From Candidatus Kuenenia stuttgartensis (lineage in GTDB: Bacteria; Planctomycetota; Planctomycetia; Isosphaerales; Isosphaeraceae), in the NCBI GenBank assembly GCA_945872325.1, contig CAMBZY010000014.1, positions 1 through 16,714 of the forward strand: DNA of 16,714 bases, given 5' to 3'. Below, one piece after another: positions 8,172-15,866 of the stretch (position 1 is the first letter of the stretch; each line of letters opens with the position of its first letter). The notes beneath the pieces were generated by a model. The model ran no database searches. It was not told the origin of the DNA and saw only the letters and a program-made list of their open reading frames with translations. The position numbers were made by a program, and so were the translations under genes.

Positions 8172-9485
8172 ATGAATCGCAAATGGTTTTCTGCCATAGG
8201 GTTGACCCTGTTAGTCGCATGTGTGGCCACGCTTCGGCCGATTTTGGATGCCAATGGTTTTGGAGGCCAGTCAAAGCCTCCAAAACGAGTCGAACTGTCG
8301 CAGAGTCGCAATTCCAGGCTACCTGCTCCCAAGCCTCCAAAGCCGCCAGTCAGCCCTCCTTCTGCACTTGGCCCTAAGTATGCTGTGCTGGCCTATAACG
8401 ACCTCGGGATGCACTGCATGAATCCCATGTTCGGTGAGTTCTGCCTGCTTCCGCCCTTCAATACCATGCATGCAACGGTGATCAAACGTGGTTCTGAGCC
8501 TGAGATTGTGACCAGTAACTCGTCGATCACTGTGAACTATGCCGTTCCCGGTAATACGATTTCCTCCACCAAAACCGACTTCTGGGTCTTTGCCTTGAAG
8601 CTGTTTGGAGTCAACCCCGCACCCAACATCGGTCTGACAGGCAACGGGCTTTCCGGCACGATGATTCCGATGAGGAATGACGGTCGATGGGAAGCGACCG
8701 GGATCCCGATGACGGATAAAATGGACCCAGTCCTTGGTGCCGCCCCAGTGATCAATCCATTTCCGGTTTCAAGGATTGAAGTACGCGACAAAAAAACGAA
8801 GGCCGTACTGGCCTGGACCAAAGCAGTGATGCCCGTTTCCACAGAAATGGCATGTAACACGTGTCACAACACGCCTGGGATGACCGTGGAATCCGACATC
8901 CTTTCCGACCACGATCGTCTGCACAATACAAATCTGATGAATAGCAAGCCTGTATTGTGTGCAGGTTGCCATGCTGATCCCGCTTTGGGGGCACCCGGCA
9001 AACCCAACATCCCCAACATGTCGCTTGCCATGCATAGGGCCCATGCTCCACGGATGGCCAATGTCAAAGCTGCTGGAGAGAACACCTGCTATTCCTGTCA
9101 TCCGGGAAACAAGACTCAGTGTCAGCGTGACATTCACTCCGCCAGAGGTATGTCGTGCGTGGATTGCCATGGCGATGAATTCGCGGTCGGTAACCCTGCC
9201 CGCCGTCCCTGGGTGGACGAACCTCAGTGCGGATCGTGCCATAAGAGCAGGAAGCCGAATTTTGATTTCGAGCCTCCCGGAGTGCTTTACCGTAACGCCA
9301 AAGGTCACGGCGGAGTCGCTTGTGCGGCCTGTCATAGTTCACCACACGCCATCACACCGACTGTGACTGAACCTGATAATGAACAAGCCAACCTCTTGCA
9401 AGGCTTTGCTGGAGTGATCCGAGACTGTAAAGTCTGTCACAAGACGATGCCGAAAGAGAAGTTCTTTCATAAGATCGATGATTGA
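8172..9485 (+). CDS. Seven-haem c-type cytochrome, exported, probable lipoprotein
   Basis: A 437-residue exported electron-transfer protein. The N-terminus (MNRKWFSAIGLTLLVAC) is a signal peptide ending in a lipobox match LVAC, so Cys17 may be lipidated. A Pro/Lys-rich tether follows (about 51-66). A haem-free domain (about 68-215) opens with AYNDLGMHCMNP and has mixed beta character. The C-terminal half carries seven CxxCH sites at C228, C263, C306, C329, C353, C384 and C419. Extra His residues between motifs (for example H251, H288, H291, H322, H379, H392) could be distal axial ligands. GAGG at 8161-8164 supports the ATG. It stands alone, bounded by the IS and a terminator. I do not recognise a named orthologue; the domain pair suggests periplasmic or envelope-bound electron transfer, but the redox partner is unknown. 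Confidence 0.9.
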   Translation: MNRKWFSAIGLTLLVACVATLRPILDANGFGGQSKPPKRVELSQSRNSRLPAPKPPKPPVSPPSALGPKYAVLAYNDLGMHCMNPMFGEFCLLPPFNTMHATVIKRGSEPEIVTSNSSITVNYAVPGNTISSTKTDFWVFALKLFGVNPAPNIGLTGNGLSGTMIPMRNDGRWEATGIPMTDKMDPVLGAAPVINPFPVSRIEVRDKKTKAVLAWTKAVMPVSTEMACNTCHNTPGMTVESDILSDHDRLHNTNLMNSKPVLCAGCHADPALGAPGKPNIPNMSLAMHRAHAPRMANVKAAGENTCYSCHPGNKTQCQRDIHSARGMSCVDCHGDEFAVGNPARRPWVDEPQCGSCHKSRKPNFDFEPPGVLYRNAKGHGGVACAACHSSPHAITPTVTEPDNEQANLLQGFAGVIRDCKVCHKTMPKEKFFHKIDD

Positions 9486-9536
9486 CATGGCCATTCGTTG
9501 AGCATGTGGTGAGTTTCGAGACCGTGTCCAGATTCA

Positions 9537-9577
9537 GGCCTGAGTGTTGCATCATCTGCTACTCAGGCCATTTTGTT
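9537..9577 (+). terminator. Intrinsic terminator after the cytochrome gene
   Basis: A perfect 9-bp stem GGCCTGAGT (9537-9545) and ACTCAGGCC (9561-9569) with a 15-base loop is followed by ATTTTGTT. It starts 51 bases after the stop codon and should separate the cytochrome from the next gene. Confidence 0.75.
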
Positions 9578-9702
9578 GGCTCAGAGAGAATGTGGAGTGA
9601 TCAGTCAAGCTCGTTAAATTCGGAGAAATCGTTACCTGGTGGTTTTAGAACACATGATGTTGGACTTGACAACCTACCGATCATAGAATGAAAAGAGCGG
9701 AC

Positions 9703-9783
9703 CCTTTTTGAGAACCCTTTTGCCGTGTCAGGGTTTTCGATTTCCAAAAAGGCCGCATCCCATTGCAGAGGCGGCGGGGAGAG
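9703..9783 (+). promoter_or_regulatory. Structured leader before the secreted-protein gene
   Basis: Within the 305-base gap, a compound hairpin is visible: outer CCTTTTTG/CAAAAAGG (9703-9710 and 9745-9752) enclosing AACCCT/AGGGTT (9713-9718 and 9730-9735). A second stem, GCCGC/GCGGC (9752-9756 and 9771-9775), ends directly before the Shine-Dalgarno GGGGAGAG (9776-9783). The outer stem of the first and the second compete for base 9752. This could be a translational control element, or merely a terminator-like remnant. It matches no riboswitch class I can recognise. Confidence 0.35.
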
Positions 9784-9790
9784 ATTTCCA

Positions 9791-10657
9791 ATGATGCTCC
9801 AGACGTTTCTCAGCCGATTCACGGTCAATTCAACTGCTCCAGTCCAGATCATGATCTTTGGATTGGTGTCGATCGTCTTCGGCAATAATCCGTTGTCCGC
9901 CCAGAATACGTATAACCCGTATGAGCCTTATAATAGCCAGTTTCGCGAGTATGCACGTCCAGGCGGATTGAATCCGTTTGATGCGATGCCGACGAACCGT
10001 TCTCAGAACAGCACTTATGAGAGCGAGATGGACCGTCTGATTGGCGGTCGTGAGACTGAATCAGGGCGGTCGCGTGATACGGATCGTTACTATAACGCTT
10101 ATCGCAAATACGACGAGCAATTCAATCGTCTTTACAAGCCAAATCAAGACGTGGACAAACTTTACAATCAACGTAAAACGTCACGCGAGACGGTTTATTT
10201 CAAGGCATTGCGTGAGAAAGATCCAAAGAAAAAGGCCGACATGATGCGGGCTTATGCCCGGGGCGAAAACGCCGACACCATGCAGGAAGACATGAAGCCG
10301 AATTCGAGGACATCCGCAGCCGACAAGCGCAAGACCAGTTCTCCCACAACCAAGAGTCGTTCGGGCAGTTCGACAAGTCGGAGTGGTTCCTCAGGCTCAC
10401 CTGCATCACGCCGTCCTTCCGGTTCAGGCAGAGGGCTTCTGGGTGGATCAAGAGACGAGGATGATGACGTCGATTCAGACCGATCGGATTCTTTGACGGA
10501 TCGCAGTGGTCGGCTCTCCGAAGAAATGCGACCTTCAAGCCCTTCTAGAGGTTATGGGTCTTTGAAGAGCCGTGAGGAACAGAAGAAGGCGAACTCCTCA
10601 ACAAAGCCTTCATCAGCCGGCCTTGGATTACCCAGCTTGCCTGGCTTACGGCCTTGA
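9791..10657 (+). CDS. Unrecognised secreted Tyr-rich/Ser-Arg-rich protein
   Basis: A 288-residue protein of unknown function. A signal peptide is evident: a hydrophobic core at about 19-31 and a plausible cleavage in LSA|Q near residue 37. The mature N-terminus is Tyr/Asn/Pro-rich (NTYNPYEPYNSQF). Residues about 96-160 are charged and probably helical, with many Tyr (RYYNAYRKYDEQFNRLY). Residues about 170-275 are low complexity, with Ser/Arg/Gly runs (SRSGSSTSRSGSSG) and an acidic patch DEDDD (222-226), and are probably disordered. The end is Leu/Gly/Pro-rich. ATG 9791 is chosen because GGGGAGAG (9776-9783) precedes it and the signal peptide then starts correctly; a GTG at 9725 would add 22 residues ahead of it. 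No catalytic motif or known domain is visible. A surface or periplasmic role is likely, but anything further would be a guess. Confidence 0.75.
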   Translation: MMLQTFLSRFTVNSTAPVQIMIFGLVSIVFGNNPLSAQNTYNPYEPYNSQFREYARPGGLNPFDAMPTNRSQNSTYESEMDRLIGGRETESGRSRDTDRYYNAYRKYDEQFNRLYKPNQDVDKLYNQRKTSRETVYFKALREKDPKKKADMMRAYARGENADTMQEDMKPNSRTSAADKRKTSSPTTKSRSGSSTSRSGSSGSPASRRPSGSGRGLLGGSRDEDDDVDSDRSDSLTDRSGRLSEEMRPSSPSRGYGSLKSREEQKKANSSTKPSSAGLGLPSLPGLRP

Positions 10658-10716
10658 TGGGGTTGATGCACAAGAACTTGATCATTCTTGACTCACCACC
10701 CTTGTTTTCAAAGTAG

Positions 10717-10729
10717 AGTTTAGTAAACT
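10717..10729. promoter_or_regulatory. Perfect 13-base palindrome upstream of nuoA
   Basis: AGTTTA-G-TAAACT lies 60 bases after the previous stop codon and upstream of the terminator. It overlaps any promoter using TAAACT (10724-10729) as a -10 box with TTGTTT (10702-10707) as -35. An operator role is possible but unproven. Confidence 0.25.
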
Positions 10730-10744
10730 AGTGCTACGTCGATG

Positions 10745-10770
10745 CGAATCCCGGCAAGGGATTCGTTTTT
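10745..10770 (+). terminator. Intrinsic terminator immediately upstream of nuoA
   Basis: CGAATCCC (10745-10752) and GGGATTCG (10758-10765) form a perfect 8-bp stem around the 5-base loop GGCAA, followed directly by TTTTT (10766-10770). It probably ends transcription of the secreted-protein gene 88 bases upstream. If the nuo promoter lies upstream of it, it would instead act as an attenuator. Confidence 0.75.
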
Positions 10771-10783
10771 CTTGGGACTGGGA

Positions 10784-10801
10784 TTGTGAATCCGTTCACA
10801 A
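10784..10801. promoter_or_regulatory. CRP/FNR-family-like operator palindrome before nuoA
   Basis: TTGTGAA-TCCG-TTCACAA is a perfect 7-bp inverted repeat containing TGTGA-N6-TCACA, the core recognised by CRP-type regulators. It lies 23 bases upstream of ATG 10825 and covers the alternative GTG start at 10786, which is one reason to prefer the ATG. Its distance from the ATG is too short for a class II activator site at -41.5, so repression or an RNA hairpin must also be considered. Confidence 0.5.
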
Positions 10802-10824
10802 GCCCGGCAGACACGGAACGAGAT

Positions 10825-11241
10825 ATGCTGACAACAGTCGACCCACTTCTGATCTTCCTGACTGTGGCGATCATCACAGGCACGGCGATTATCGTTCTCA
10901 GCCAGTTCATCGGGCCCCGTAAAAACACGGCCGTGAAACTGATGCCATATGAGTCGGGTATGGACCCAATCGGTGACGCCCGCCAACGGTTCGACGTACG
11001 ATATTATCTTCTGGCCATTGCATTCCTGCTGTTTGACGTAGAATTGCTCTACCTGTATCCATGGGCCGTGACGCAATGGCGAATCGGTTCCGAAGCTGCC
11101 GCTGCCACAGCAGGTTATGCCTCTGTAGGTCTCCCTCCAGCCTTTCGTGGACTGGTGTTTGCTGAAATACTCGTGTTCGTGGTCGTTCTGGTGTCCGCAT
11201 ACGCTTATGCCTGGCGAAAAGGGGTTTTTCAATGGCGGTAA
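10825..11241 (+). CDS. nuoA: NADH-quinone oxidoreductase subunit A
   Basis: Small membrane subunit of complex I at the junction of the peripheral and membrane arms, next to the quinone chamber. The 138 residues contain three hydrophobic helices (about 6-28, 60-82 and 109-129). The conserved loop YESGMDPIGDARQRF (42-56) and the second helix FLLFDVELLYLYPW (67-80), with its buried acidic pair D71/E73, identify the subunit unmistakably. ATG 10825 has GGA (10815-10817) seven bases upstream; GTG 10786 would add 13 residues and would lie inside a palindrome, so I rank it second. The stop overlaps the nuoB start by 10 bases, which points to translational coupling. Confidence 0.95.
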   Translation: MLTTVDPLLIFLTVAIITGTAIIVLSQFIGPRKNTAVKLMPYESGMDPIGDARQRFDVRYYLLAIAFLLFDVELLYLYPWAVTQWRIGSEAAAATAGYASVGLPPAFRGLVFAEILVFVVVLVSAYAYAWRKGVFQWR

Positions 11242-11915
11242 CACCCAAAGGCTTCGAACTTCCTGGTAAGTCAGGCAAGTCAAGCAGTGGCGTTTTTGCA
11301 CCTGAAGGAACGATTGTCACATCGCTTGACGCCGTTGTGAACTGGTGCCGCAAGAACAGTCTCTGGCCGATGCCGTTTGCCACAGCATGTTGTGGAATTG
11401 AGTTGATGGCTGTCGGATCAAGCCGATTCGATATCGCTCGGTTTGGTGCCGAAGTTATGCGGTTTAGCCCACGCCAATGTGACTTGATGATTGTTGCTGG
11501 CCGTGTTGTCATGAAAATGATGCCGGTTTTGCAGCGAATCTGGCTTCAGATGCCTGAACCAAAATATGCGATCAGCATGGGTGCCTGTGCTTCCACGGGT
11601 GGGATCTTTGATACATACGCTGTTGTTCAGGGCGTGGATCGATTCATCCCGATTGACGTTTACATCCCAGGATGTCCACCGCGTCCTGAGTCGATCTTAA
11701 GAGCGGTGATGGACATGCAGTCCAAGGTTCAAAAGGGTGGTAGTGCCCTTGGGAATCAGGGTTTGCCTGAACTCCGCCAGATGGAAGAGCAACTCATTCA
11801 GATTCGTACACGAGCAGGGTTGCCTGGCGTTGCGACAGAACGTGCTGACGAATCACGTTTCGGCTACCGTCTTCCAGGCGGAGAATCGCTTGTAGGCCGT
11901 ACGGAAACACGCTAA
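11232..11915 (+). CDS. nuoB: NADH-quinone oxidoreductase subunit B (cluster N2)
   Basis: Carries the terminal [4Fe-4S] cluster N2, which hands electrons to quinone. The four ligands are visible: adjacent C53 and C54 (ATACCGIE), C119 (MGACAS) and C148 (PGCPPRPE). Other family landmarks are SLWPMPFATACCGIEL, RFDIARFGAEV and IDVYIPGCPPRPE. At 227 residues it is longer than a minimal NuoB because of a C-terminal tail after PESILRAVMDMQ that is Gly/Ser- and then Arg/Glu-rich and probably flexible. The start overlaps nuoA, with the strong ribosome site AAAAGGGG (11217-11224) inside nuoA. The gap to nuoC is 44 bases. Confidence 0.97.
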   Translation: MAVTPKGFELPGKSGKSSSGVFAPEGTIVTSLDAVVNWCRKNSLWPMPFATACCGIELMAVGSSRFDIARFGAEVMRFSPRQCDLMIVAGRVVMKMMPVLQRIWLQMPEPKYAISMGACASTGGIFDTYAVVQGVDRFIPIDVYIPGCPPRPESILRAVMDMQSKVQKGGSALGNQGLPELRQMEEQLIQIRTRAGLPGVATERADESRFGYRLPGGESLVGRTETR

Positions 11916-11959
11916 GTCAGGTCGATCCACACTTCGAGACACGTAACAGACACGCATTC

Positions 11960-12493
11960 ATGACGACCAAACAAACATCCAAGCCATTACCTGATGCCAC
12001 TTTGGCCCGCATACGGAAACGATGTGGTGAAGGTGTTTTCAGTGTCTCATCGCATCTCGACAACCTTCGTCTGTATGTTCCAGGCAGTAAGCTCGTGGAA
12101 CTGGCGACGATTCTGCGAGACGAGTTTGGGTTTCACCTGACTGAGCTTGGTGGGGCAGATTATCTGGGCTATCCAGGCAGATCCCCGGCAAGTCACCGGT
12201 TTGAAGTCCACTATGTACTTTTGAACTACGATACTGCTGAGCGATTGATTCTGAAGTCAGGTGTCAGCGATCCTGATCCCACACTCCCGACACTGGTGCC
12301 TGTCTGGCTCGGTGCAGGCTGGATGGAACGGGAAGTTTTTGACATGTACGGTATCGTGTTTCAGGGCCACCCTGATCTCAGGCGAATCCTGATGCCAGAA
12401 GAGTTTCAGTCGTTCCCGCTCCGGAAAGACTACCCGCTGCGTGGACGCGGCGAACGCCACAACTTTGAGAGAGTCACCCGCGAGGATTCCTAA
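11960..12493 (+). CDS. nuoC: NADH-quinone oxidoreductase subunit C (30 kDa)
   Basis: Structural subunit of the complex I connecting module that packs against NuoD; it binds no cofactor. The 177 residues match the stand-alone form, not a NuoCD fusion. The family signature is complete near the C-terminus: WLGAGWMEREVFDMYGI (about 117-133), then GHPDLRRILMPE and FPLRKDYPLRG. No convincing Shine-Dalgarno precedes ATG 11960, so translation may depend on coupling or leaderless-type initiation. A 72-base gap separates it from nuoD. Confidence 0.96.
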   Translation: MTTKQTSKPLPDATLARIRKRCGEGVFSVSSHLDNLRLYVPGSKLVELATILRDEFGFHLTELGGADYLGYPGRSPASHRFEVHYVLLNYDTAERLILKSGVSDPDPTLPTLVPVWLGAGWMEREVFDMYGIVFQGHPDLRRILMPEEFQSFPLRKDYPLRGRGERHNFERVTREDS

Positions 12494-12565
12494 TCCTCTG
12501 CTGGTCTGAGTGCTTCCATCTGTCCCAGGTCATATTGCCCAGGTTTTGCAGGATACAACGTCATC

Positions 12566-13786
12566 ATGCCGGTCAACCTGCTCGACGAGCCCGACATTCA
12601 GGCCGAAAATCGAGACTACCACTGGACGCTCAACTTCGGTCCGCAGCACCCTGCTACGCATACGACGTTGCGACTCGTGCTCGAACTTGAAGGCGAGACC
12701 ATTCTCAATGCCATCCCCGACATCGGATATCTCCATTCCGGTTTCGAGAAGCTTGGGGAACACCTGAATCTGAATCAGTACGTGACCGTCGTGGACCGCA
12801 AGAACTATATCAGCCCTCCCATGAACGAGGTGGCCTGGCATAATGCGGTCGAAAAGCTCCTTGAAATTGAAATCACGCCGCGTTGCAAATACATCCGCGT
12901 CATGATTGGCGAACTCGCCCGTATTTCAGATCACCTTTTGTGTACAGGTGCTGCTGCACTTGACCTTGGCGCATTTACGGCGTTTCTGTTTGCGTTTAAC
13001 CTGCGTGAGATGATCTATGACATTTATGAAGAGATGTCAGGATATCGATTCCACCCAGGTTACACTCGGACAGGTGGGGTCATGTTCGACTTCACAGAAC
13101 GAGTCACAGGCCGGATTGAAAAATTCCTTGTCACACTTCCGAAGATCCTTGCGGACATGGAAAAGCTCCTGTTCCGGAACAAGATTTTTATCGAGCGGAT
13201 GCGTGGTGTGGGTGTCCTGTCCAAGGCCGATGCGATGGCTTACTGTGCTTCAGGCCCAATCGCCCGTGCCAGCGGCGTGACTTACGATCTCCGCAAGGAT
13301 GAGCCTTATCTGGCTTATTCCGACTTCGAATTTGACGTTCCTTACGCCACAGAGGGTGACTGTTACGCCCGGTTCCATGTGCGTATGGAAGAGATGGTTC
13401 AGTCGGCCCGGATTCTGCGTCAGGCTTTGGATAAACTCCCATCAGGGCCGGTCAATGTCCCGATCGCTGATAAGTTCCCAATGCCTGATAAGGGTACAAC
13501 TTACGGGAGCATGGAAGGCTTGATCCAGCACTTTGAACTGGTCATGCCGAATCGCGGTTTCCAGACTCCTAAAAAAGAAGTCTATGCGGCTGTGGAAGGT
13601 CCGAGTGGTGAACTCGGCTATTACCTGATTTGTGATGGGACTCAAGTGGCCTGGCGGACTCGCACACGTCCACCGGCGTTCGTCCACTTCCAGCTTTTCC
13701 CTCACATGATCAAAAATCACATGATCTCTGACATCGTCGCGGTTCTTGGGTCACTCAATATCATCGCCGCCGAACTGGATCGTTGA
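12566..13786 (+). CDS. nuoD: NADH-quinone oxidoreductase subunit D (49 kDa)
   Basis: Forms, with NuoB, the quinone-reduction site of complex I. The 406 residues start with a short leader and then NFGPQHPATHTTLRL (23-37). His32 and Tyr81 (DRKNYIS) are at the positions of Thermus Nqo4 His38 and Tyr87, the quinone head-group contacts. Further landmarks are IGYLHSGFEKLGEH (53-66), VMIGELARISDHLL (112-125), MRGVGVLSKADA and the canonical ending IIAAELDR. The length is normal and no domain is missing. A weak AGGA lies about 12 bases before the ATG. Confidence 0.97.
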   Translation: MPVNLLDEPDIQAENRDYHWTLNFGPQHPATHTTLRLVLELEGETILNAIPDIGYLHSGFEKLGEHLNLNQYVTVVDRKNYISPPMNEVAWHNAVEKLLEIEITPRCKYIRVMIGELARISDHLLCTGAAALDLGAFTAFLFAFNLREMIYDIYEEMSGYRFHPGYTRTGGVMFDFTERVTGRIEKFLVTLPKILADMEKLLFRNKIFIERMRGVGVLSKADAMAYCASGPIARASGVTYDLRKDEPYLAYSDFEFDVPYATEGDCYARFHVRMEEMVQSARILRQALDKLPSGPVNVPIADKFPMPDKGTTYGSMEGLIQHFELVMPNRGFQTPKKEVYAAVEGPSGELGYYLICDGTQVAWRTRTRPPAFVHFQLFPHMIKNHMISDIVAVLGSLNIIAAELDR

Positions 13787-13808
13787 GAATACGGGAATCT
13801 TGAGAATC

Positions 13809-14339
13809 ATGTCCACGACCAGCACATCACTTGACAGCCCACGAATGTTGCCTGAATCCGTCAGGCAAAAAATTGAGGCATATATACCACGGTACCCAAG
13901 CAAGCGGGCCGTGACATTGCCGGCATTGCATATCGTGCACTCGCACTTTCGATGTGTGCCTTATCAGGCGATGAAAGAGATTGCCGAAATTCTCGAGATC
14001 GCACCTGCCGAGGTGGCTGACACGATGAGTTTCTATGGGTTCTTCCCACAGGCACCTCTGGGCGACGTTCGCGTCTGGGTTTGCCGTTCAATATCCTGTA
14101 TGCTCCGTGGTGGCGACGAACTGCTTGAACATGCCTGCAAAAAGCTTAACATTGAAGCCGGTCAGACGACTTCTGATGGCAAGCTGACGGTCGAATTTGC
14201 AGAATGTCTGGGGATTTGTGATCACGCACCCGCGGCCCTTGCCGACGACGGTCGGGCTTATGGCCCACTCGATGAAGCCGGCGTTGAGAAAATGCTTGAA
14301 GAATTGAAAAAAGGGCCAGTTCCTCCAGAATCCCTCTGA
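13809..14339 (+). CDS. nuoE: NADH-quinone oxidoreductase subunit E (24 kDa, cluster N1a)
   Basis: Thioredoxin-like [2Fe-2S] subunit of the NADH dehydrogenase module. Ligands of N1a are C92 and C97 (VCRSISCMLRG) and C133 and C137 (ECLGICDHAPA). The N-terminal helical part includes ALHIVHSHFRCVPYQAM and EVADTMSFYGFF, typical of the family. The 176-residue length is standard. I chose ATG 13809, 22 bases after the nuoD stop; an in-frame GTG at 13746 would overlap nuoD by 41 bases and add residues with no family resemblance. Confidence 0.95.
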   Translation: MSTTSTSLDSPRMLPESVRQKIEAYIPRYPSKRAVTLPALHIVHSHFRCVPYQAMKEIAEILEIAPAEVADTMSFYGFFPQAPLGDVRVWVCRSISCMLRGGDELLEHACKKLNIEAGQTTSDGKLTVEFAECLGICDHAPAALADDGRAYGPLDEAGVEKMLEELKKGPVPPESL

Positions 14340-14361
14340 TTTCTGTTTCGGAACCGAAATC
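14338..14361 (+). other. Hairpin between nuoE and nuoF
   Basis: Starting on the nuoE stop codon, GATTTC pairs with GAAATC (14338-14343 and 14356-14361). An alternative inner stem TTTCGG-AA-CCGAAA (14346-14359) is also perfect. There is no T run, so a processing or stability role inside the operon is more likely than termination. Confidence 0.3.
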
Positions 14362-14429
14362 CAACACAAACGATCACGATTGCCTGAGATCAAAAGCCCA
14401 GTTTTGACAAAGATGGAGTGAGAGACACA

Positions 14430-15815
14430 GTGGCTGCCTTTGAACCCGTACTCAGCCGAAACTGGAATAACCCGGACATTTTGTCTGTCAAGACTTACGA
14501 GTCCAAGGGCGGTTATGCAGCTTCACGTAAGGCCCTCACCACGATGTCGCCCGACAATGTGGTGGATCTTGTCAAAGCCTCCGAACTTCGTGGACGTGGT
14601 GGTGCCGGTTTCCCGACCGGCCTGAAGTGGTCCTTTCTCCCGAAGGATCGCAAAGAAACGTTCATGTGCATCAATGGCGACGAAAGTGAACCCGCCACGT
14701 TCAACAATCGCTACCTGGTCGAAAAAGATCCTCATCAATTCATTGAAGGTATCTTGATCGGCTGTTATGCCACCAAAGCCAATACAGCTTATGTTTACCT
14801 GCGATTTGAATACATCAAGGCGATTCATATCCTTGAGCAAGCCATTGCTGAAGCACGAGCTGCAGGGCACTTGGGCAAAAATATTTACGGATCAGGTTTC
14901 GACCTCGAGATCTGGTGTCACCGCGGTGCTGGTGCCTATATCTGCGGTGAAGAGACCGGTTTGATTGAATCTCTGGAAGGCAAGCGTGGATGGCCGCGTA
15001 TCAAGCCTCCGTTCCCTGCGATTGAAGGCGCGTTCCGTAAGCCGACGGTTGTGAACAACATTGAAACGCTCGCTTGCGTACCACATATTGTGGAGCGTGG
15101 AGCAGACTGGTTCAAGTCCATGGGGACTCCCAAAAGCTATGGTCCTAAGCTTTACACGATCTCTGGACAGGTCAACAAGCAGGTTTGCGTCGAACTGCCT
15201 CTGGGCGTCACGACGAATCAATTGCTTGAAGATCATGCCGGTGGTGTCTGGAAGGGTCGTAAGGCGAAGGCTGCTGTTCCTGGAGGGATCAGCATGGGAA
15301 TCCTGAAGAAAGAGGAGTTCGATATTCCTCTGGATTTCGAAGAGATCCGTAAGACAGGCTGCCTCGGTCTTGGGACCGCTGCCGTGACCATCATGGACGA
15401 CCAGACCCGGATCATCGACTACCTTTACAACACGACGCGATTTTTCGCCCACGAATCGTGTGGTCAGTGTACTCCGTGTCGTGAAGGCACTGGGTGGCTA
15501 TACAAAACGGTTAAGCGAATTCGTAGCGGTGGTGGCCGGATCGAAGATCTCGATCTGATGTCACATCTGGCCAACAACATGGGCATCACACCTGGGACCA
15601 CGATTTGTGGACTGGCAGATGGTGCCGCCTGGCCGATCAAGAACGCTCTTGCCAAGTATCGTGATGAGCTTGAAGACTTTATCAAGCATAACCAAAATCC
15701 TGACTACAAGATTACGGCCGGTCAGGATGCGATCTCCAAAGGTCAGTCGCCGTTACCGACCAACACGTCCATGTTCGTTCCCGGTATCGGCCTTGCGAAG
15801 TCTCTGAGCAACTGA
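14430..15815 (+). CDS. nuoF: NADH-quinone oxidoreductase subunit F (51 kDa; FMN, N3)
   Basis: Catalytic subunit that oxidises NADH. The FMN-binding glycine loop GRGGAGFPTGLKW is at 55-67, the nucleotide-site segment GAGAYICGEETGLIESLEG at 167-184 (gap-free), and the [4Fe-4S] cluster N3 ligands are C344, C347, C350 (ESCGQCTPCREG) and C393 (TTICGLADGAAWP). The 461 residues include a short C-terminal tail of about 40 residues after the DFIKH segment, with no known function. The start is not certain: GTG 14430 has GGAG (14415-14418) at proper distance, while GTG 14418 in the same frame would add four residues but lies inside that site. Confidence 0.96.
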   Translation: MAAFEPVLSRNWNNPDILSVKTYESKGGYAASRKALTTMSPDNVVDLVKASELRGRGGAGFPTGLKWSFLPKDRKETFMCINGDESEPATFNNRYLVEKDPHQFIEGILIGCYATKANTAYVYLRFEYIKAIHILEQAIAEARAAGHLGKNIYGSGFDLEIWCHRGAGAYICGEETGLIESLEGKRGWPRIKPPFPAIEGAFRKPTVVNNIETLACVPHIVERGADWFKSMGTPKSYGPKLYTISGQVNKQVCVELPLGVTTNQLLEDHAGGVWKGRKAKAAVPGGISMGILKKEEFDIPLDFEEIRKTGCLGLGTAAVTIMDDQTRIIDYLYNTTRFFAHESCGQCTPCREGTGWLYKTVKRIRSGGGRIEDLDLMSHLANNMGITPGTTICGLADGAAWPIKNALAKYRDELEDFIKHNQNPDYKITAGQDAISKGQSPLPTNTSMFVPGIGLAKSLSN

Positions 15816-15866
15816 TTCGGACCCTCTCGAAACAAGCCTAGTTCTCCTGAAACGACGGAATTCCAG

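Noticed and set aside
8769..9335. Long minus-strand open frame inside the cytochrome gene
   Set aside because: It is a codon-bias shadow: the + strand frame carries seven CxxCH motifs and a signal peptide, while the antisense product has no recognisable features.
9666..9689. Promoter TTGACA with TAGAAT ahead of the secreted-protein gene
   Set aside because: The -35 is perfect but the spacer is only 12 bases, too short for a sigma70-type promoter.
10671..10690. Hairpin CAAGAA/TTCTTG after the secreted-protein gene as its terminator
   Set aside because: Only six AT-rich base pairs and no T run; the stem at 10745-10770 is far better.
10688..10719. Promoter TTGACT with TAGAGT ahead of nuoA
   Set aside because: The spacer is 20 bases and the terminator would lie between it and nuoA; not strong enough to list as a feature.
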